64,000 nucleotides of DNA from an uncultured bacterium (GTDB lineage Bacteria > Fidelibacterota > Marinisomatia > Marinisomatales > Marinisomataceae): the NCBI GenBank assembly GCA_943841495.1, contig CALSYL010000001.1:62001-126000 (forward strand). The letters run 5' to 3'. Position 1 is the stretch's first letter. Each line of letters opens with the position of its first letter. Made by a program: the position numbers and the translations under genes. The notes beneath the pieces are model-generated. The model ran no database searches, had not been told where the DNA came from, and was given only the letters and a program-made list of their open reading frames with translations. Positions 1 to 10,499 of this stretch are shown in pieces.

Positions 1-489
1 GTTATTTTTTTTATTAGAAAATTTGGAAAAAGATAAAAAATCATGTTCACCAATAATTAATTTTGAGACACTATTTAAAATGTCAATGTTTACATTTTTT
101 ACAAAAAAATGATTGTTTACAGATAAAGGGTTTTCATCTAATGTGCAATGATAATTATACTCCTTACCTTTTGCATCAAATCTACTATGAAAATCCTTAT
201 CAACTATTTTGATATCTGAAATTCTAATTTCTTTTTCAAGTCTAGCATTGATCGCTTTCCTTAAATCATTTTCTGACAAACTTGTATTTAAATCAAAGTG
301 AGCAACTTGTCCTAATGCATGAACACCAGAATCTGTTCTACTTGCACCATATAGTTTTACAAAATTTTCATTATTTAAAATTGCAATTGATGATTCAATT
401 TTATTTTGAATACCAGACTTATCTTTTTGAGATTGAAAGCCAGAAAAATTACTTCCATCGTATTGAATTTTAATTTTATATCTATTCAT
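1..489 (-). CDS. truA: tRNA pseudouridine synthase A, 3' end beyond the window
   Basis: My reverse translation from ATG at 489 gives MNRYKIKIQYDGSNFSGFQSQ...LYGASRTDSGVHALGQVAHF, the TruA active-site region; open at the window edge. Confidence 0.9.
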   Translation of the reverse strand, partial: MNRYKIKIQYDGSNFSGFQSQKDKSGIQNKIESSIAILNNENFVKLYGASRTDSGVHALGQVAHFDLNTSLSENDLRKAINARLEKEIRISDIKIVDKDFHSRFDAKGKEYNYHCTLDENPLSVNNHFFVKNVNIDILNSVSKLIIGEHDFLSFSKFSNKKNN

Positions 490-1880
490 TTTATTTTAAC
501 TAATGCGTCAAAAGTACTTCTTTGATCGATGTCAGATTTTATTAGAACTTCTCCAGATGGAAGAATGACTCCTGAAATACCATTATTTGCACTCTGAACA
601 ACAGGAACTCCAAGCTCAATAGCTCTAAGTTTGGCATGTTGAAAATGCTGATAAGGCATTGCCTTTCCAACATATGAATCATTTGTTATAACAAAAATAA
701 TTTCAGCTCCATTATCTACCATCTTTTTAGCAAGATTGTAGCTACTTGAATCGTAACAAATCAATATTGACATTTCCACATCATTAACCTTAAAGGTCTT
801 ATAGCTATCGCCTGGAGAAAAACTGCCCATTTCATCATATTGATTAATTTTTGAGAACCATTTTTTAAAAAAAGGTACGTACTCAGCAAACGGAACTAAA
901 AAAATCTTTTGATAAGTATCATAAAAACCATCACCTTTTATAAAAATGGCACTATTATATATTTTCAATTCTGTGTTATCATATACTCTCTGAGGAATAC
1001 CTGCTATAATAGATGATTCCTTTAGCTTTGCTTGAATTTTTTTTCTTTCATTAGAAGCAGGAGCAGCTAAGAAAGATGTAAGAGCGGCTTCTGGCCATAC
1101 TATTATGTCAGGATTTTTTGATAATGATTCTTCAAAAAGTTCATTCATAATTTGTTTGTTTCTATCTTTTAGCATTGGATTCCATTTTTCCTCTGGATAG
1201 ATAACTGGTTGAGCAATAGATATTTTGATATCTTTGCTAAAAACTAAATTATTATATTTTAAAATTATTAACTGACCAATGATTATTGAGCTGATTAAAA
1301 TTGAGAGAAAATAAACTAAGTATTTTTTTCTTCTATAAGCAATGAAGTTGAATAACATGAAGTTAAAAATAATTACAACAAATGCTGATAAATGTTCATT
1401 AATACTAATTAATTGTATTAATCTATCATAATTTGATTGAGATAAAGAAAGATTTAGCCATGGTGCAGCCATCGGACCTATAGACCTTATCATTTCAATA
1501 ACAATCCACATTGCTGGCCAAAGTAAAAATTCAATTTTATCAAAAGAAATAACTTTTCTTGCTAAGTGAAAAAGTATTAGATAAAGAACCCAATAAAATG
1601 AATAAAAAGTACATAATGCAAGATAAGAAAATATTGCAACCTGTATAGAAGTTCCAGAGTTCAACGCTACCCAATGTGTTATCAGAGCATGACTAACAAA
1701 TGAAGCTATATAGAATGATAAGAATTTTTCTCTAAAATCAACTTCTGAATAGTAAATATGTAAAAGTGGTATTAAAAAAATCCAAGCAAGAAAACCAAGA
1801 TTAAATGGAGGAAATGATAAGCCAAACAATATTCCACTAGAAATAGATAGAACTAAGTTTTTTTTACCTATCACAATCAA
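486..1880 (-). CDS. lnt: apolipoprotein N-acyltransferase
   Basis: 464 aa, N-terminal TM segments then nitrilase-like domain (VWPEAALTSF, FAEYVPF, SILICYDSS). Confidence 0.88.
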   Translation of the reverse strand: MIVIGKKNLVLSISSGILFGLSFPPFNLGFLAWIFLIPLLHIYYSEVDFREKFLSFYIASFVSHALITHWVALNSGTSIQVAIFSYLALCTFYSFYWVLYLILFHLARKVISFDKIEFLLWPAMWIVIEMIRSIGPMAAPWLNLSLSQSNYDRLIQLISINEHLSAFVVIIFNFMLFNFIAYRRKKYLVYFLSILISSIIIGQLIILKYNNLVFSKDIKISIAQPVIYPEEKWNPMLKDRNKQIMNELFEESLSKNPDIIVWPEAALTSFLAAPASNERKKIQAKLKESSIIAGIPQRVYDNTELKIYNSAIFIKGDGFYDTYQKIFLVPFAEYVPFFKKWFSKINQYDEMGSFSPGDSYKTFKVNDVEMSILICYDSSSYNLAKKMVDNGAEIIFVITNDSYVGKAMPYQHFQHAKLRAIELGVPVVQSANNGISGVILPSGEVLIKSDIDQRSTFDALVKIK

Positions 1881-2305
1881 CCCTTATCTAAAAATGCTTG
1901 TAAAATTATAGTTGAAGCAATTAGATCGATTTTTTCTTTATTATTACCTGTTTTAATATTTTGTTCATGCATAATCTTTTTAGCAGATTCACTTGATAAT
2001 CTTTCATCTTGCAAAAAAACTTTAAAACCTAATGCGGTTAACTCATCTTTGAATTTATCTACAAGCAAAGTCATATCATTTTTTTTATTATTCATATTTA
2101 ATGGATAGCCAACAACAAAAGTGTCTACATTATTTTCTAAAGCAACAGCCTGTAATTTTTCAATAAGATTTTTAGAATTTTTATACCTCAAAACTTTTAA
2201 TGGCATCGATATTATTTTTAATGGATCTGAGATTGCCAATCCTACTTTCGACAAACCAAAATCTATTCCAATATATCTATTCATGTACTCTCTCAACAGA
2301 ATCAA
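1877..2305 (-). CDS. ruvX: YqgF/RuvX Holliday junction resolvase-like protein; probable start at internal Met (2284)
   Basis: MNRYIGIDFGLSKVGLAISDP ... VVGYPLNMN ... QDERLSS motifs. Confidence 0.88.
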   Translation of the reverse strand: MILLREYMNRYIGIDFGLSKVGLAISDPLKIISMPLKVLRYKNSKNLIEKLQAVALENNVDTFVVGYPLNMNNKKNDMTLLVDKFKDELTALGFKVFLQDERLSSESAKKIMHEQNIKTGNNKEKIDLIASTIILQAFLDKG

Positions 2306-4442
2306 CGTGCTTGATATTTTGAATTGCTTTAATAACTGTGTCTAATTTTTTTCTGCTTTCTACCTTGCAAATTATCCAAATGTTGGCCATTCCACCTTCT
2401 GTAACATCAGTAGATACATCTAGTATATTAACCTTGTTTTTAGATATGACATCAGCAATTTCATTAAGCATTCCAGCAGTATCATTGCATGTAATATGAA
2501 TTTTTGATCTAAAAGATAGATTTTGTTTAGCATTCCAATTAACTGAAACAAGCCTTTCTTCTTTTGAAGATAGCGATGAAAGATTTGAGCAAGAATGCAT
2601 ATGAACAATAAGACCTCTTCCTCTTGATATATATCCAATTACCTCGTCTCCAGGAATTGGGTTGCAACACTTTGCATATTCAACAACTAAGTTTTTAACA
2701 CCATCTAGATCAATTCCATCAACATCAGATCTTGCAGCATCGATAAACTCAATATCTTCAATATCTTTATTCTTATTAGTTTTTAAATCAGGAAATACCT
2801 TAGGAAGAATATCTTTTACAGTAGATCCTCCTCTTCCAATATCTGATATCATATTATCTAGTGTTTTATAGCCAGCCTTAGAATAGTTTTTCTTGAACTC
2901 TAATAACCTATCTAATATTTTTAATTTCCTAAAATTTTTTCCAATAAGTTCGCTACCAATTTTGAGACTTTCTTCAAGTTCAATTTTTCGCAGATATTTT
3001 GAAATTTCATGTTTAGCTCTTGAAGTTTTCACAAATTTCAACCATCCACTATTAGGAGTTTGATTTTTATTTGTCTCAATTTCGACAATATCTCCACTCT
3101 GAAGATTATAGCTTAATGGAACTAGCTTTTTATTAACCTTAGACCTGACAGTTGTAAACCCTAACCCTCCATGAATTGCAAATGCAAAATCAAGAGGAGT
3201 AGAATTAATTGGAAGTTTCATTAAATCTCCTGCTGGAGTAAAAACAAATATTTCATCTTCAAACATATCAATTTTTAATAAATCCATTAACTCTTCAGGT
3301 TCAGCACTATCGCTACTAAGAATTGATAGCAAATCTCTCAACCAAGATACCTGTGAATCAAATTCGCCTATCTCATCATTACCTTTATAAAGCCAATGAG
3401 CTGCAACTCCGACCTCAGCTGTATAATCCATATCTTTTGTTCTAATTTGAACTTCTGTTAATCGATTATCTTTTGTTAAGACAGTGGTGTGAATAGATTG
3501 ATATCCATTTGTTTTTGGTGTTGCAATAAAATCTTTAAATCTATCCTGAATCGGAGGATAGGTGTTATGAATTACGCCTAACGCCAAATAACATTCCTCA
3601 ACTTTATTAACAACAATTCTTATTGCATATAAATCATATATTTCTTCAAATTTTTTACCACTATTATTAATCTTTCTATGGATTGAAGAAATTGACTTAT
3701 ATCTTCCAAAAATACTTGATTCTATATTATACGAATCCAGTTCTGATTTAATTGGTTTTATTGCACTAGATAATATATCTTCATTTAATTTAGAAGAAGT
3801 TTCAATTTTCTTTTTTATACTATTATATGCCCTCAAATCTAAACACTTAAGAGATAAGTCTTCTAATTCCCATTTAACCTTCGCCATTCCCAGTCTATGG
3901 GCTAACGGTACAAAAATCTCTTTGGTTTCCAGAGCAATTTCTTTTCTTTTTTCTGGAGATAAAAATTGAATTGTTTCCATATTATTTAATCGATCAGCAA
4001 ATTTTATAATAATCACTCTAAGATCATTAGCTAGAGATAAAAATAGTTTAGTAAAATTTTCTGCTTGCTTATGCTCTATTGATCGAAATGCAATATTTTC
4101 CACTTTTGTAACACCGTCAACAAGAGTAGCAACATCTGAACCAAATTCTTTTTTGATATCTTTGAGGGTTACTTCAGTATCTTCAACAACATCATGTAAT
4201 AGCGCACTTATAATTGTTGTTTGATCCATCTTCCAGTCCAACAATTTATTTGCTACATCAATACAATGACTAACAAAAGGAAGTCCAGATTTTCTTATTT
4301 GCCCATGATGCATTCTTATTGAAAATTCTAATGCATTTTCTAATTCTTTTTTATTTTTCTTAGATGAAATTCTTTGAAGTAAAAAATTGCTTTTATCAGC
4401 TATTACATCTGAATCTTTATTTTTAACAACTTTATCGCTCAT
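2277..4442 (-). CDS. spoT: RelA/SpoT family (p)ppGpp synthetase/hydrolase
   Basis: HD domain (LLHDVVEDTEVT), synthetase domain, TGS and ACT domains; 721 aa. Confidence 0.92.
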   Translation of the reverse strand: MSDKVVKNKDSDVIADKSNFLLQRISSKKNKKELENALEFSIRMHHGQIRKSGLPFVSHCIDVANKLLDWKMDQTTIISALLHDVVEDTEVTLKDIKKEFGSDVATLVDGVTKVENIAFRSIEHKQAENFTKLFLSLANDLRVIIIKFADRLNNMETIQFLSPEKRKEIALETKEIFVPLAHRLGMAKVKWELEDLSLKCLDLRAYNSIKKKIETSSKLNEDILSSAIKPIKSELDSYNIESSIFGRYKSISSIHRKINNSGKKFEEIYDLYAIRIVVNKVEECYLALGVIHNTYPPIQDRFKDFIATPKTNGYQSIHTTVLTKDNRLTEVQIRTKDMDYTAEVGVAAHWLYKGNDEIGEFDSQVSWLRDLLSILSSDSAEPEELMDLLKIDMFEDEIFVFTPAGDLMKLPINSTPLDFAFAIHGGLGFTTVRSKVNKKLVPLSYNLQSGDIVEIETNKNQTPNSGWLKFVKTSRAKHEISKYLRKIELEESLKIGSELIGKNFRKLKILDRLLEFKKNYSKAGYKTLDNMISDIGRGGSTVKDILPKVFPDLKTNKNKDIEDIEFIDAARSDVDGIDLDGVKNLVVEYAKCCNPIPGDEVIGYISRGRGLIVHMHSCSNLSSLSSKEERLVSVNWNAKQNLSFRSKIHITCNDTAGMLNEIADVISKNKVNILDVSTDVTEGGMANIWIICKVESRKKLDTVIKAIQNIKHVDSVERVHE

Positions 4443-4445
4443 AAA

Positions 4446-5792
4446 TTAAAATTCAGTATAGTTGTCAAATCTTGCGTAAGTATCAATGAATGTAGCTGTA
4501 ACCCTACCAGTTGGACCATTTCTTTGTTTAGCAACAATTAAATAAGCTAAACCTTTCAGATCTTGATCTTCTTTATCATAAACAGAAGGTCTGTAAAGAA
4601 ATATAACAACATCTGCATCTTGCTCAATTGCTCCACTTTCTCTCAAATCTGATAGCATTGGCTCTTTTTTAGTTCTTTGCTCTACAGCTCTTGAAAGCTG
4701 AGATAAGGCAATGACTGGAATATTTAGTTCTTTGGCGAGAGCTTTTAATGATTGAGTGATTTGAGAAATTTCATTTTGCCTATTTTCAGAATTTTTTGGT
4801 CCTTGCATTAACTGTAAATAATCCACAATTATTAATTCAATATTTCTTTCTCTTTTTAGTCTTCTTGCTCTTGAACGTAAATCTAAAATAGACAAAGCTG
4901 GGGTATCATCTATATATAAAGGAGCTTGGGCAAGCTTGCCTGAAGCTATATTAATATTTTTCCACTTACCTGATGGTAAACTACCTCTTCTAACGTGAGA
5001 ATTATCTACTCTAGCTTCAGAAGTTAGAAGTCTTTGGCCAAGTTGATCGCTAGACATTTCAAGACTAAAAATAGCTGTTGGAGACTTACTTTCAATGGCT
5101 GCATTTCTAGCCACTGTAAGAGCTAAAGCGGTTTTACCCATTGATGGTCTTCCAGCTATAATTACTAAGTCACCTTTTTGAAACCCTGCAGTCAATTTAT
5201 CTAAATCAATAATTCCAGAGGGAACACCAATAGTAGACCCTGGATTCGCAGCTATTTCTTCAATTCTTTTAACAGTGCTAGATAAAATTGGTTCAATATG
5301 TTGATAAATTTTAGAATCTTTTTGTTCCGTTAAATTAAAAATTGATTGTTCTGCTTGATCGAGAATTGAACCAACTGAATCTCCAGCATCTAAAGCTTTT
5401 TTTGAAATCTCATGAGAAGTTGTTATCAAATCTCTCAACATTCCTTTTTCTTTAACAATTTCAGCATATGTTTCTACTCTAGCTGATGTTGGAACCTTAT
5501 CTACAAGACCAGTCAAATAATAAATACCACCAATTGATTTTAGACTCTTGACTTTCTTAAGCTCATCTGACACTGAAACCGTATCGATAGGATTACTATT
5601 ATTCATTAATTCCAGCATAGCATCAAATATTTTTCTGTGTGAATCTTTATAGAAATAATGACTTGATCCTAAGATACTAATTGCTTTATTAGCAGCATCT
5701 TCATCTATCATCATTGACCCAAGAACAGCTTCTTCTGCCTCAAGTGCTTGCGGTTGCAAGTTTAAACCTTCATTTTTTTTCATTTCAGCCAT
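4446..5792 (-). CDS. dnaB: replicative DNA helicase DnaB
   Basis: LEAEEAVLGSMMID N-terminus; GRPSMGKTALAL Walker A; DYLQLMQG; ALSQLSRAVEQR. Confidence 0.95.
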   Translation of the reverse strand: MAEMKKNEGLNLQPQALEAEEAVLGSMMIDEDAANKAISILGSSHYFYKDSHRKIFDAMLELMNNSNPIDTVSVSDELKKVKSLKSIGGIYYLTGLVDKVPTSARVETYAEIVKEKGMLRDLITTSHEISKKALDAGDSVGSILDQAEQSIFNLTEQKDSKIYQHIEPILSSTVKRIEEIAANPGSTIGVPSGIIDLDKLTAGFQKGDLVIIAGRPSMGKTALALTVARNAAIESKSPTAIFSLEMSSDQLGQRLLTSEARVDNSHVRRGSLPSGKWKNINIASGKLAQAPLYIDDTPALSILDLRSRARRLKRERNIELIIVDYLQLMQGPKNSENRQNEISQITQSLKALAKELNIPVIALSQLSRAVEQRTKKEPMLSDLRESGAIEQDADVVIFLYRPSVYDKEDQDLKGLAYLIVAKQRNGPTGRVTATFIDTYARFDNYTEF

Positions 5793-5892
5793 TTATATTT
5801 ATCCACACTCTTTCAACAATTTTAAAATTCTATTTTTATAGATTAGCAATGTTTTAATTACATGACAAGATAATCCTGCTGAGCTTAGTAAT

Positions 5893-6666
5893 TTATTTGA
5901 TTAGCCAATTGATTGGTTTTCTGCCATTTTCTTTCAAATAATTATTGGCAGTTGAAAATGGTTTTGAACCAAAAAATCCTCTATGTGCGGATAAGGGAGA
6001 AGGATGAACAGATGTCAAAATAAGATGTTTTTTATTATCAATATTTTTAGATAAGGCTTGTGCTTGCTTTCCCCATAAGATAAAAACAACATTATCAAGC
6101 TTAGATGAAATTAATTCAATACATCTTTCTGTAAAAAATTCCCAACCTATATCTTTATGGGAATTTGGCTTATCTTTTTCTACAGTTAAAACTGAATTAA
6201 GCATCAAAACTCCTTGATCTGCCCATGCTTGTAAATTGCCAGATTTAGCTACAGGTATGTTTAAATCTTCTTGAAGTTCTTTATAAATATTAAGCAATGA
6301 TGGAGGAATTTTTATTCCGCTGTTTACGCTAAAAGACAAACCATTAGCCTGCCCTTCTCCATGATATGGATCCTGACCAATAATTACAATCTTAATTTTT
6401 TCAAAAGGGGTAGAATTAAATGCATTAAATAATAAAGCAGGTTTAGGAAATATTGTTTTACTACGATAATTCTTTCTTATCAAATCTGATAATTTTATCC
6501 AGTAATCTTTGTCAAATTCTTTTTTGAGCTGCAAATACCAACTATCTTCAATTTTTACTTTTTTTTTAACTAGTTTGGGGGGAGTCAAGGAATGTAGATA
6601 CATTTCTTTTCCAAATAACTGCCTATTTTGATGAATATATTTTTTTTTGAAAGACTTATTAATCAA
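5893..6666 (-). CDS. ung: uracil-DNA glycosylase family 1
   Basis: GQDPYHGEGQANGLSFSV; HPSPLSAHRGFFG. Confidence 0.94.
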   Translation of the reverse strand: MINKSFKKKYIHQNRQLFGKEMYLHSLTPPKLVKKKVKIEDSWYLQLKKEFDKDYWIKLSDLIRKNYRSKTIFPKPALLFNAFNSTPFEKIKIVIIGQDPYHGEGQANGLSFSVNSGIKIPPSLLNIYKELQEDLNIPVAKSGNLQAWADQGVLMLNSVLTVEKDKPNSHKDIGWEFFTERCIELISSKLDNVVFILWGKQAQALSKNIDNKKHLILTSVHPSPLSAHRGFFGSKPFSTANNYLKENGRKPINWLIK

Positions 6667-6943
6667 GAGATTCTTCAGATTTATCCCAATCTACATCACC
6701 TTCAAGAAACTCATCTAAAGCAATTGAAGTAACTTTTTCTTCTTTATCGAAATCAATATATTCTCTTACTACAGGCTCAGTAAGAATACCTTCGTCATTC
6801 ATTTCTTCATTATCATCAATCATCTGCTTTACAATTCTATCTTGTAAAATTTGTTTAGCTCTTTTCGATGAGACTACGACAGCCTCATAGATATCGTCTG
6901 TTTTTTTCAATAATTTATTAAATGATATTGGTTCAACAGCCAT
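6659..6943 (-). CDS. rpoZ: DNA-directed RNA polymerase omega subunit
   Basis: Small protein directly downstream of gmk; YEAVVVSSKRAKQI motif. Confidence 0.75.
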   Translation of the reverse strand: MAVEPISFNKLLKKTDDIYEAVVVSSKRAKQILQDRIVKQMIDDNEEMNDEGILTEPVVREYIDFDKEEKVTSIALDEFLEGDVDWDKSEESLD

Positions 6944-6945
6944 TT

Positions 6946-7506
6946 TTAGTCCTCTTTTTTATTTCTATTTATAATTTCTTTAATATTCTCAAATGTGGTT
7001 TCGAAGTTATCATTTATAAGATTATAGTCAAATTCTTTTTTTAAACTATCTTCTTCTTCAAACCTGCTCAACCTCTTATTGATTTCTTGATCTGTTTCAG
7101 TAGATCTAAGCTCCAATCTCTTTCTTAGCTCATCTAAATTTGGTGGTGATAAAAAAATTGAAACTGTATTATTTGGGTAATACTTCATTAAGCTTACCGC
7201 TCCATTGACATCTAGCTCTAAAAAAAGCTGTTTATTATTATCTACATACTCTGATAAACTACTAAGCGCTGTTCCATATAAATCGCCATGTACATTTTCA
7301 AATTCAAGAAATAATTTTTTATCAATCATTTCTTTAAACTTTTCTTCACTGATAAAATTATAATGTACTCCGTCAATTTCATATTTTCTCTTTTTTCGAG
7401 TAGTATAAGAAACAGATATTTCTATGCTTAAATCCCTTGAAAGTAATTCAAGTAGTGTAGTTTTTCCCGATCCTGAAGAGCCAGAAATTATATAAAAATT
7501 TTTCAT
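6946..7506 (-). CDS. gmk: guanylate kinase
   Basis: SGSSGSGKTTLLELL; SVSYTTRKKRKYEIDGVHYNFI. Confidence 0.93.
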   Translation of the reverse strand: MKNFYIISGSSGSGKTTLLELLSRDLSIEISVSYTTRKKRKYEIDGVHYNFISEEKFKEMIDKKLFLEFENVHGDLYGTALSSLSEYVDNNKQLFLELDVNGAVSLMKYYPNNTVSIFLSPPNLDELRKRLELRSTETDQEINKRLSRFEEEDSLKKEFDYNLINDNFETTFENIKEIINRNKKED

Positions 7507-8303
7507 AAAATGTTTCCTACTTGTTCTCTCAATTTCTCTGCTTGCATTTTTAAGCTAATGGCATGCTTAGAAACTCTTGTATCTAAAAATTTTGATAAAA
7601 TTGTATTTGATTCTCTATTAATTTCTTGCAAAATAAAATTTATTTTTTTACCAGATAAGCTTGGAGATTTAATAGATTGTGAAATCTGCTTAAGATGACT
7701 ATTTACTCTATCAATTTCTTCTGAAATATCTATTTTTTCAATTTCTTCAATGTTGTCAATATTTGATTTTGAATTAACTTTCATTGTATGAACTTTATGT
7801 TGAATATGTTCTATTTTAACTAAATCTTTTCTAGCAACATCTAAATATTTGTGAAATTCTTTTTCTATCTGCATTCCCTCTTTTTTTCTCATTTCGATCA
7901 ATTCGTTGGCAGCCTCTTTTACAGCTTTAAAAATTTTCTTCTGTCCTGAAGTGGATAATGGAACATAGCTTAAAATATCATTGTTACGAAGTAATTGGCT
8001 ATAATTAAGATTGAGATCATATTTATTTTCTATAGCTTTATATGCTTTTAGCACACTTTCAGTTTTGTACTGATTAAACTTAAAATAATCTTTACTATCT
8101 ACTCTAATCATCAATGTAACAGAACCTCTTGATAATTTTTTCTTTAAATATTCTCTAATTTTATACTCAAAAGTACCTGACAAATCAAAAGATTTTGTAT
8201 TCAATTCAAAGTATCTTGAGTTAAACGATTTTAACTCAACATTAATAGAAAGCTTTGCGTCTTCAAAGTTTGAAGATCCAAAACCTGTCATACTAACTAA
8301 CAT
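7503..8303 (-). CDS. YicC/YloC family endoribonuclease-like protein
   Basis: MTGFG start, NSRYFELN; gene neighbourhood yicC-gmk-rpoZ. Confidence 0.85.
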   Translation of the reverse strand: MLVSMTGFGSSNFEDAKLSINVELKSFNSRYFELNTKSFDLSGTFEYKIREYLKKKLSRGSVTLMIRVDSKDYFKFNQYKTESVLKAYKAIENKYDLNLNYSQLLRNNDILSYVPLSTSGQKKIFKAVKEAANELIEMRKKEGMQIEKEFHKYLDVARKDLVKIEHIQHKVHTMKVNSKSNIDNIEEIEKIDISEEIDRVNSHLKQISQSIKSPSLSGKKINFILQEINRESNTILSKFLDTRVSKHAISLKMQAEKLREQVGNIL

Positions 8304-9442
8304 TAAACTCTAACCTTTCTTTTTTCATTTAAAAAATATAACAACAAGATTCCAATTGGAAATAACAATGCAAATATAGGAAAAATTAATTTAAAACTAT
8401 AGTTATCTGCTATTAAACCTCCAAGATATGCTGCAAGGCCGGACAAACCAAACATTAAGAAAAAATTAAGTCCAAATACTACTGACCTAATTTTTACTGT
8501 AGTTATATCCTTAATTATCGAATTAATTAGTGGTTGAATTGAATACATAATCATTGCTAATAACACTGAAATAATAATTAATAAATTTTTTCCTACAAAC
8601 ATGATTGAGATAAACAAAGGAAGCAATAAAACGAATACGAATGATAATAATTTGATTCTATCAAATCTATCACCAAGATATCCAGATAATACCTGCCCAA
8701 ATAGTCCTGTCAGCATTATAGCTGAAACTATTGAATTAGAATTTTCTCCAAAGTCTATGCTAAAAACTGAAGGTATAAATGTGTTAAATATTGTAAAGGA
8801 TAAACCAACAACAAATGATATCATGAAAAAAATCTTTAGTATTGAATTTTGATACCCATCTTTAAAATCTTTTAGCTTTAATATGTCTATTTTTTCAGTG
8901 TTTGGTATAACCTTTAAAGTTAAAGGTATTAGCAAAACATTAAAAAAAGCTGTAAATATAAAAGCATGATTCCAACTGTAATGAATCAATGCATAGTAAG
9001 AAATTAACGGACCCAATGAAACTCCTATAGATCCAAAAACACCATGAAAAGCATTAGCTTTTGATATATTTTTTTCGAATACCTCAGATATTAAGGTTAA
9101 AGAAACTGGATGATGAATACTTGCAAATAGTCCTAAAAAAATATTACTAATTGAGAACATTATAATATTATCTGAAAATCCAACTAATAGAGCTGATATA
9201 AATATACCAATTTGTGAGAAAGCAATTAAAATTTTTGGACCATACCTATTATACAAAAAAGACATTGGAAGGGAGCCGATTCCAAAACAAAAACTTGCCA
9301 CACTAAAAACGAGTCCAACTTTAGAGGCGTTCAGTGAAAAGAAATCAATTAAATGAATGTACATACTTGGTATCAACATCATTATGATGTGAACGGACAT
9401 ATGTGATAGGCTTAAAACAAAAAGAATAATTCTAGAAGACAA
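8303..9442 (-). CDS. MFS transporter
   Basis: About 12 hydrophobic segments; FLYNRYGPK and GYLGDRFDR cytoplasmic loop motifs. Confidence 0.8.
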   Translation of the reverse strand: MSSRIILFVLSLSHMSVHIIMMLIPSMYIHLIDFFSLNASKVGLVFSVASFCFGIGSLPMSFLYNRYGPKILIAFSQIGIFISALLVGFSDNIIMFSISNIFLGLFASIHHPVSLTLISEVFEKNISKANAFHGVFGSIGVSLGPLISYYALIHYSWNHAFIFTAFFNVLLIPLTLKVIPNTEKIDILKLKDFKDGYQNSILKIFFMISFVVGLSFTIFNTFIPSVFSIDFGENSNSIVSAIMLTGLFGQVLSGYLGDRFDRIKLLSFVFVLLLPLFISIMFVGKNLLIIISVLLAMIMYSIQPLINSIIKDITTVKIRSVVFGLNFFLMFGLSGLAAYLGGLIADNYSFKLIFPIFALLFPIGILLLYFLNEKRKVRV

Positions 9443-9444
9443 TT

Positions 9445-9765
9445 TTATTTCTTCTCAGCAAGCCTTGCAGCTTTACCTGATAAACCCCTAAGATAATATA
9501 ATTTTGCTCTTCTAGCTTTATTGATTCTATCAACTTTCATTGATGCAATAGATGGTGAATGTAGAGGAAATATTCTTTCAACTCCTACACCATTTGAAAT
9601 TTTTCGCACAGTAATTGTTTCAGCAATACCTGAACCTTTCCTAGCTATGACAGTGCCTTTAAAAAGCTGTTGTCTAACTTTTTGTCCCTCTCTAACATTT
9701 ACATAAATTGATAGAGTGTCACCTGATTTAAAGTTGGGTATGTCTTCTCTTAATGTGTTACTCAT
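9445..9765 (-). CDS. rplS: 50S ribosomal protein L19
   Basis: [16 protein letters not shown]...[10 protein letters not shown]...[21 protein letters not shown]. Confidence 0.96.
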   Translation of the reverse strand: MSNTLREDIPNFKSGDTLSIYVNVREGQKVRQQLFKGTVIARKGSGIAETITVRKISNGVGVERIFPLHSPSIASMKVDRINKARRAKLYYLRGLSGKAARLAEKK

Positions 9766-9774
9766 TTGTATTCT

Positions 9775-10458
9775 CTATTTCTCTTTTAAAAGATCAGGTC
9801 TTCTGTCTTTTGTAATTTCAATTTTTTTATCATTTCGCCATTTTTTAATAGCATCATGATTGCCAGATAATAATACTTCTGGAACCTTAAGTCCATCAAT
9901 TTCATTAGGCCGCGTAAAATAAGGAGCATCTAGTAAATCGTCAACAAAAGAATCTGTCATAGCAGAATTAATATCATTCAAAACTCCAGGAACTAATCTA
10001 GCAATAGAATCAAAAATTATCATTGATGACAGCTCTCCATTTGAAACAATATAATCACCAATCGAAATCTCTAAATCAACATATTTTTCTATAACTCTTT
10101 CATCTATACCTTTGTAATGACCGCAAATAAAAATTAAAGACTTTTCTTTGCTTAATTTACTACTAATATCATGATTTAATTTTTCTCCTCTTGGAGAAGG
10201 GAATATAATTTGAGGTCTACCATCACAAAGAGCTATACAATGATCTATTGCGTCAAATAATGGCTGGCACATCATTACCATTCCACTTCCACCTCCATAT
10301 GGCTCATCATCAATTTTTTTATAATTGTCTTTAGCAAAATTTCTCAAATTGATAATATTTACATTTAGTAGATTTTTTTTAATCCCTTGATTTGCAATAT
10401 TATTCTCAATAAGAATATTTATTGTTTCAGGGAATGGAGATATGATAAAAATTTTCAT
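9775..10458 (-). CDS. trmD: tRNA (guanine-N1)-methyltransferase
   Basis: DDEPYGGGSGMVMM; GHYKGIDERV; SIGDYIVSNGELSSM. Confidence 0.95.
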   Translation of the reverse strand: MKIFIISPFPETINILIENNIANQGIKKNLLNVNIINLRNFAKDNYKKIDDEPYGGGSGMVMMCQPLFDAIDHCIALCDGRPQIIFPSPRGEKLNHDISSKLSKEKSLIFICGHYKGIDERVIEKYVDLEISIGDYIVSNGELSSMIIFDSIARLVPGVLNDINSAMTDSFVDDLLDAPYFTRPNEIDGLKVPEVLLSGNHDAIKKWRNDKKIEITKDRRPDLLKEK

Positions 10459-10499
10459 TTTTACAACTTCTTAAGGAAACTTTACTGAAAAGTTTACTA

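Noticed and set aside
282-473. Plus-strand 63-aa ORF
   Set aside because: Antisense to the clearly recognisable truA reading frame.
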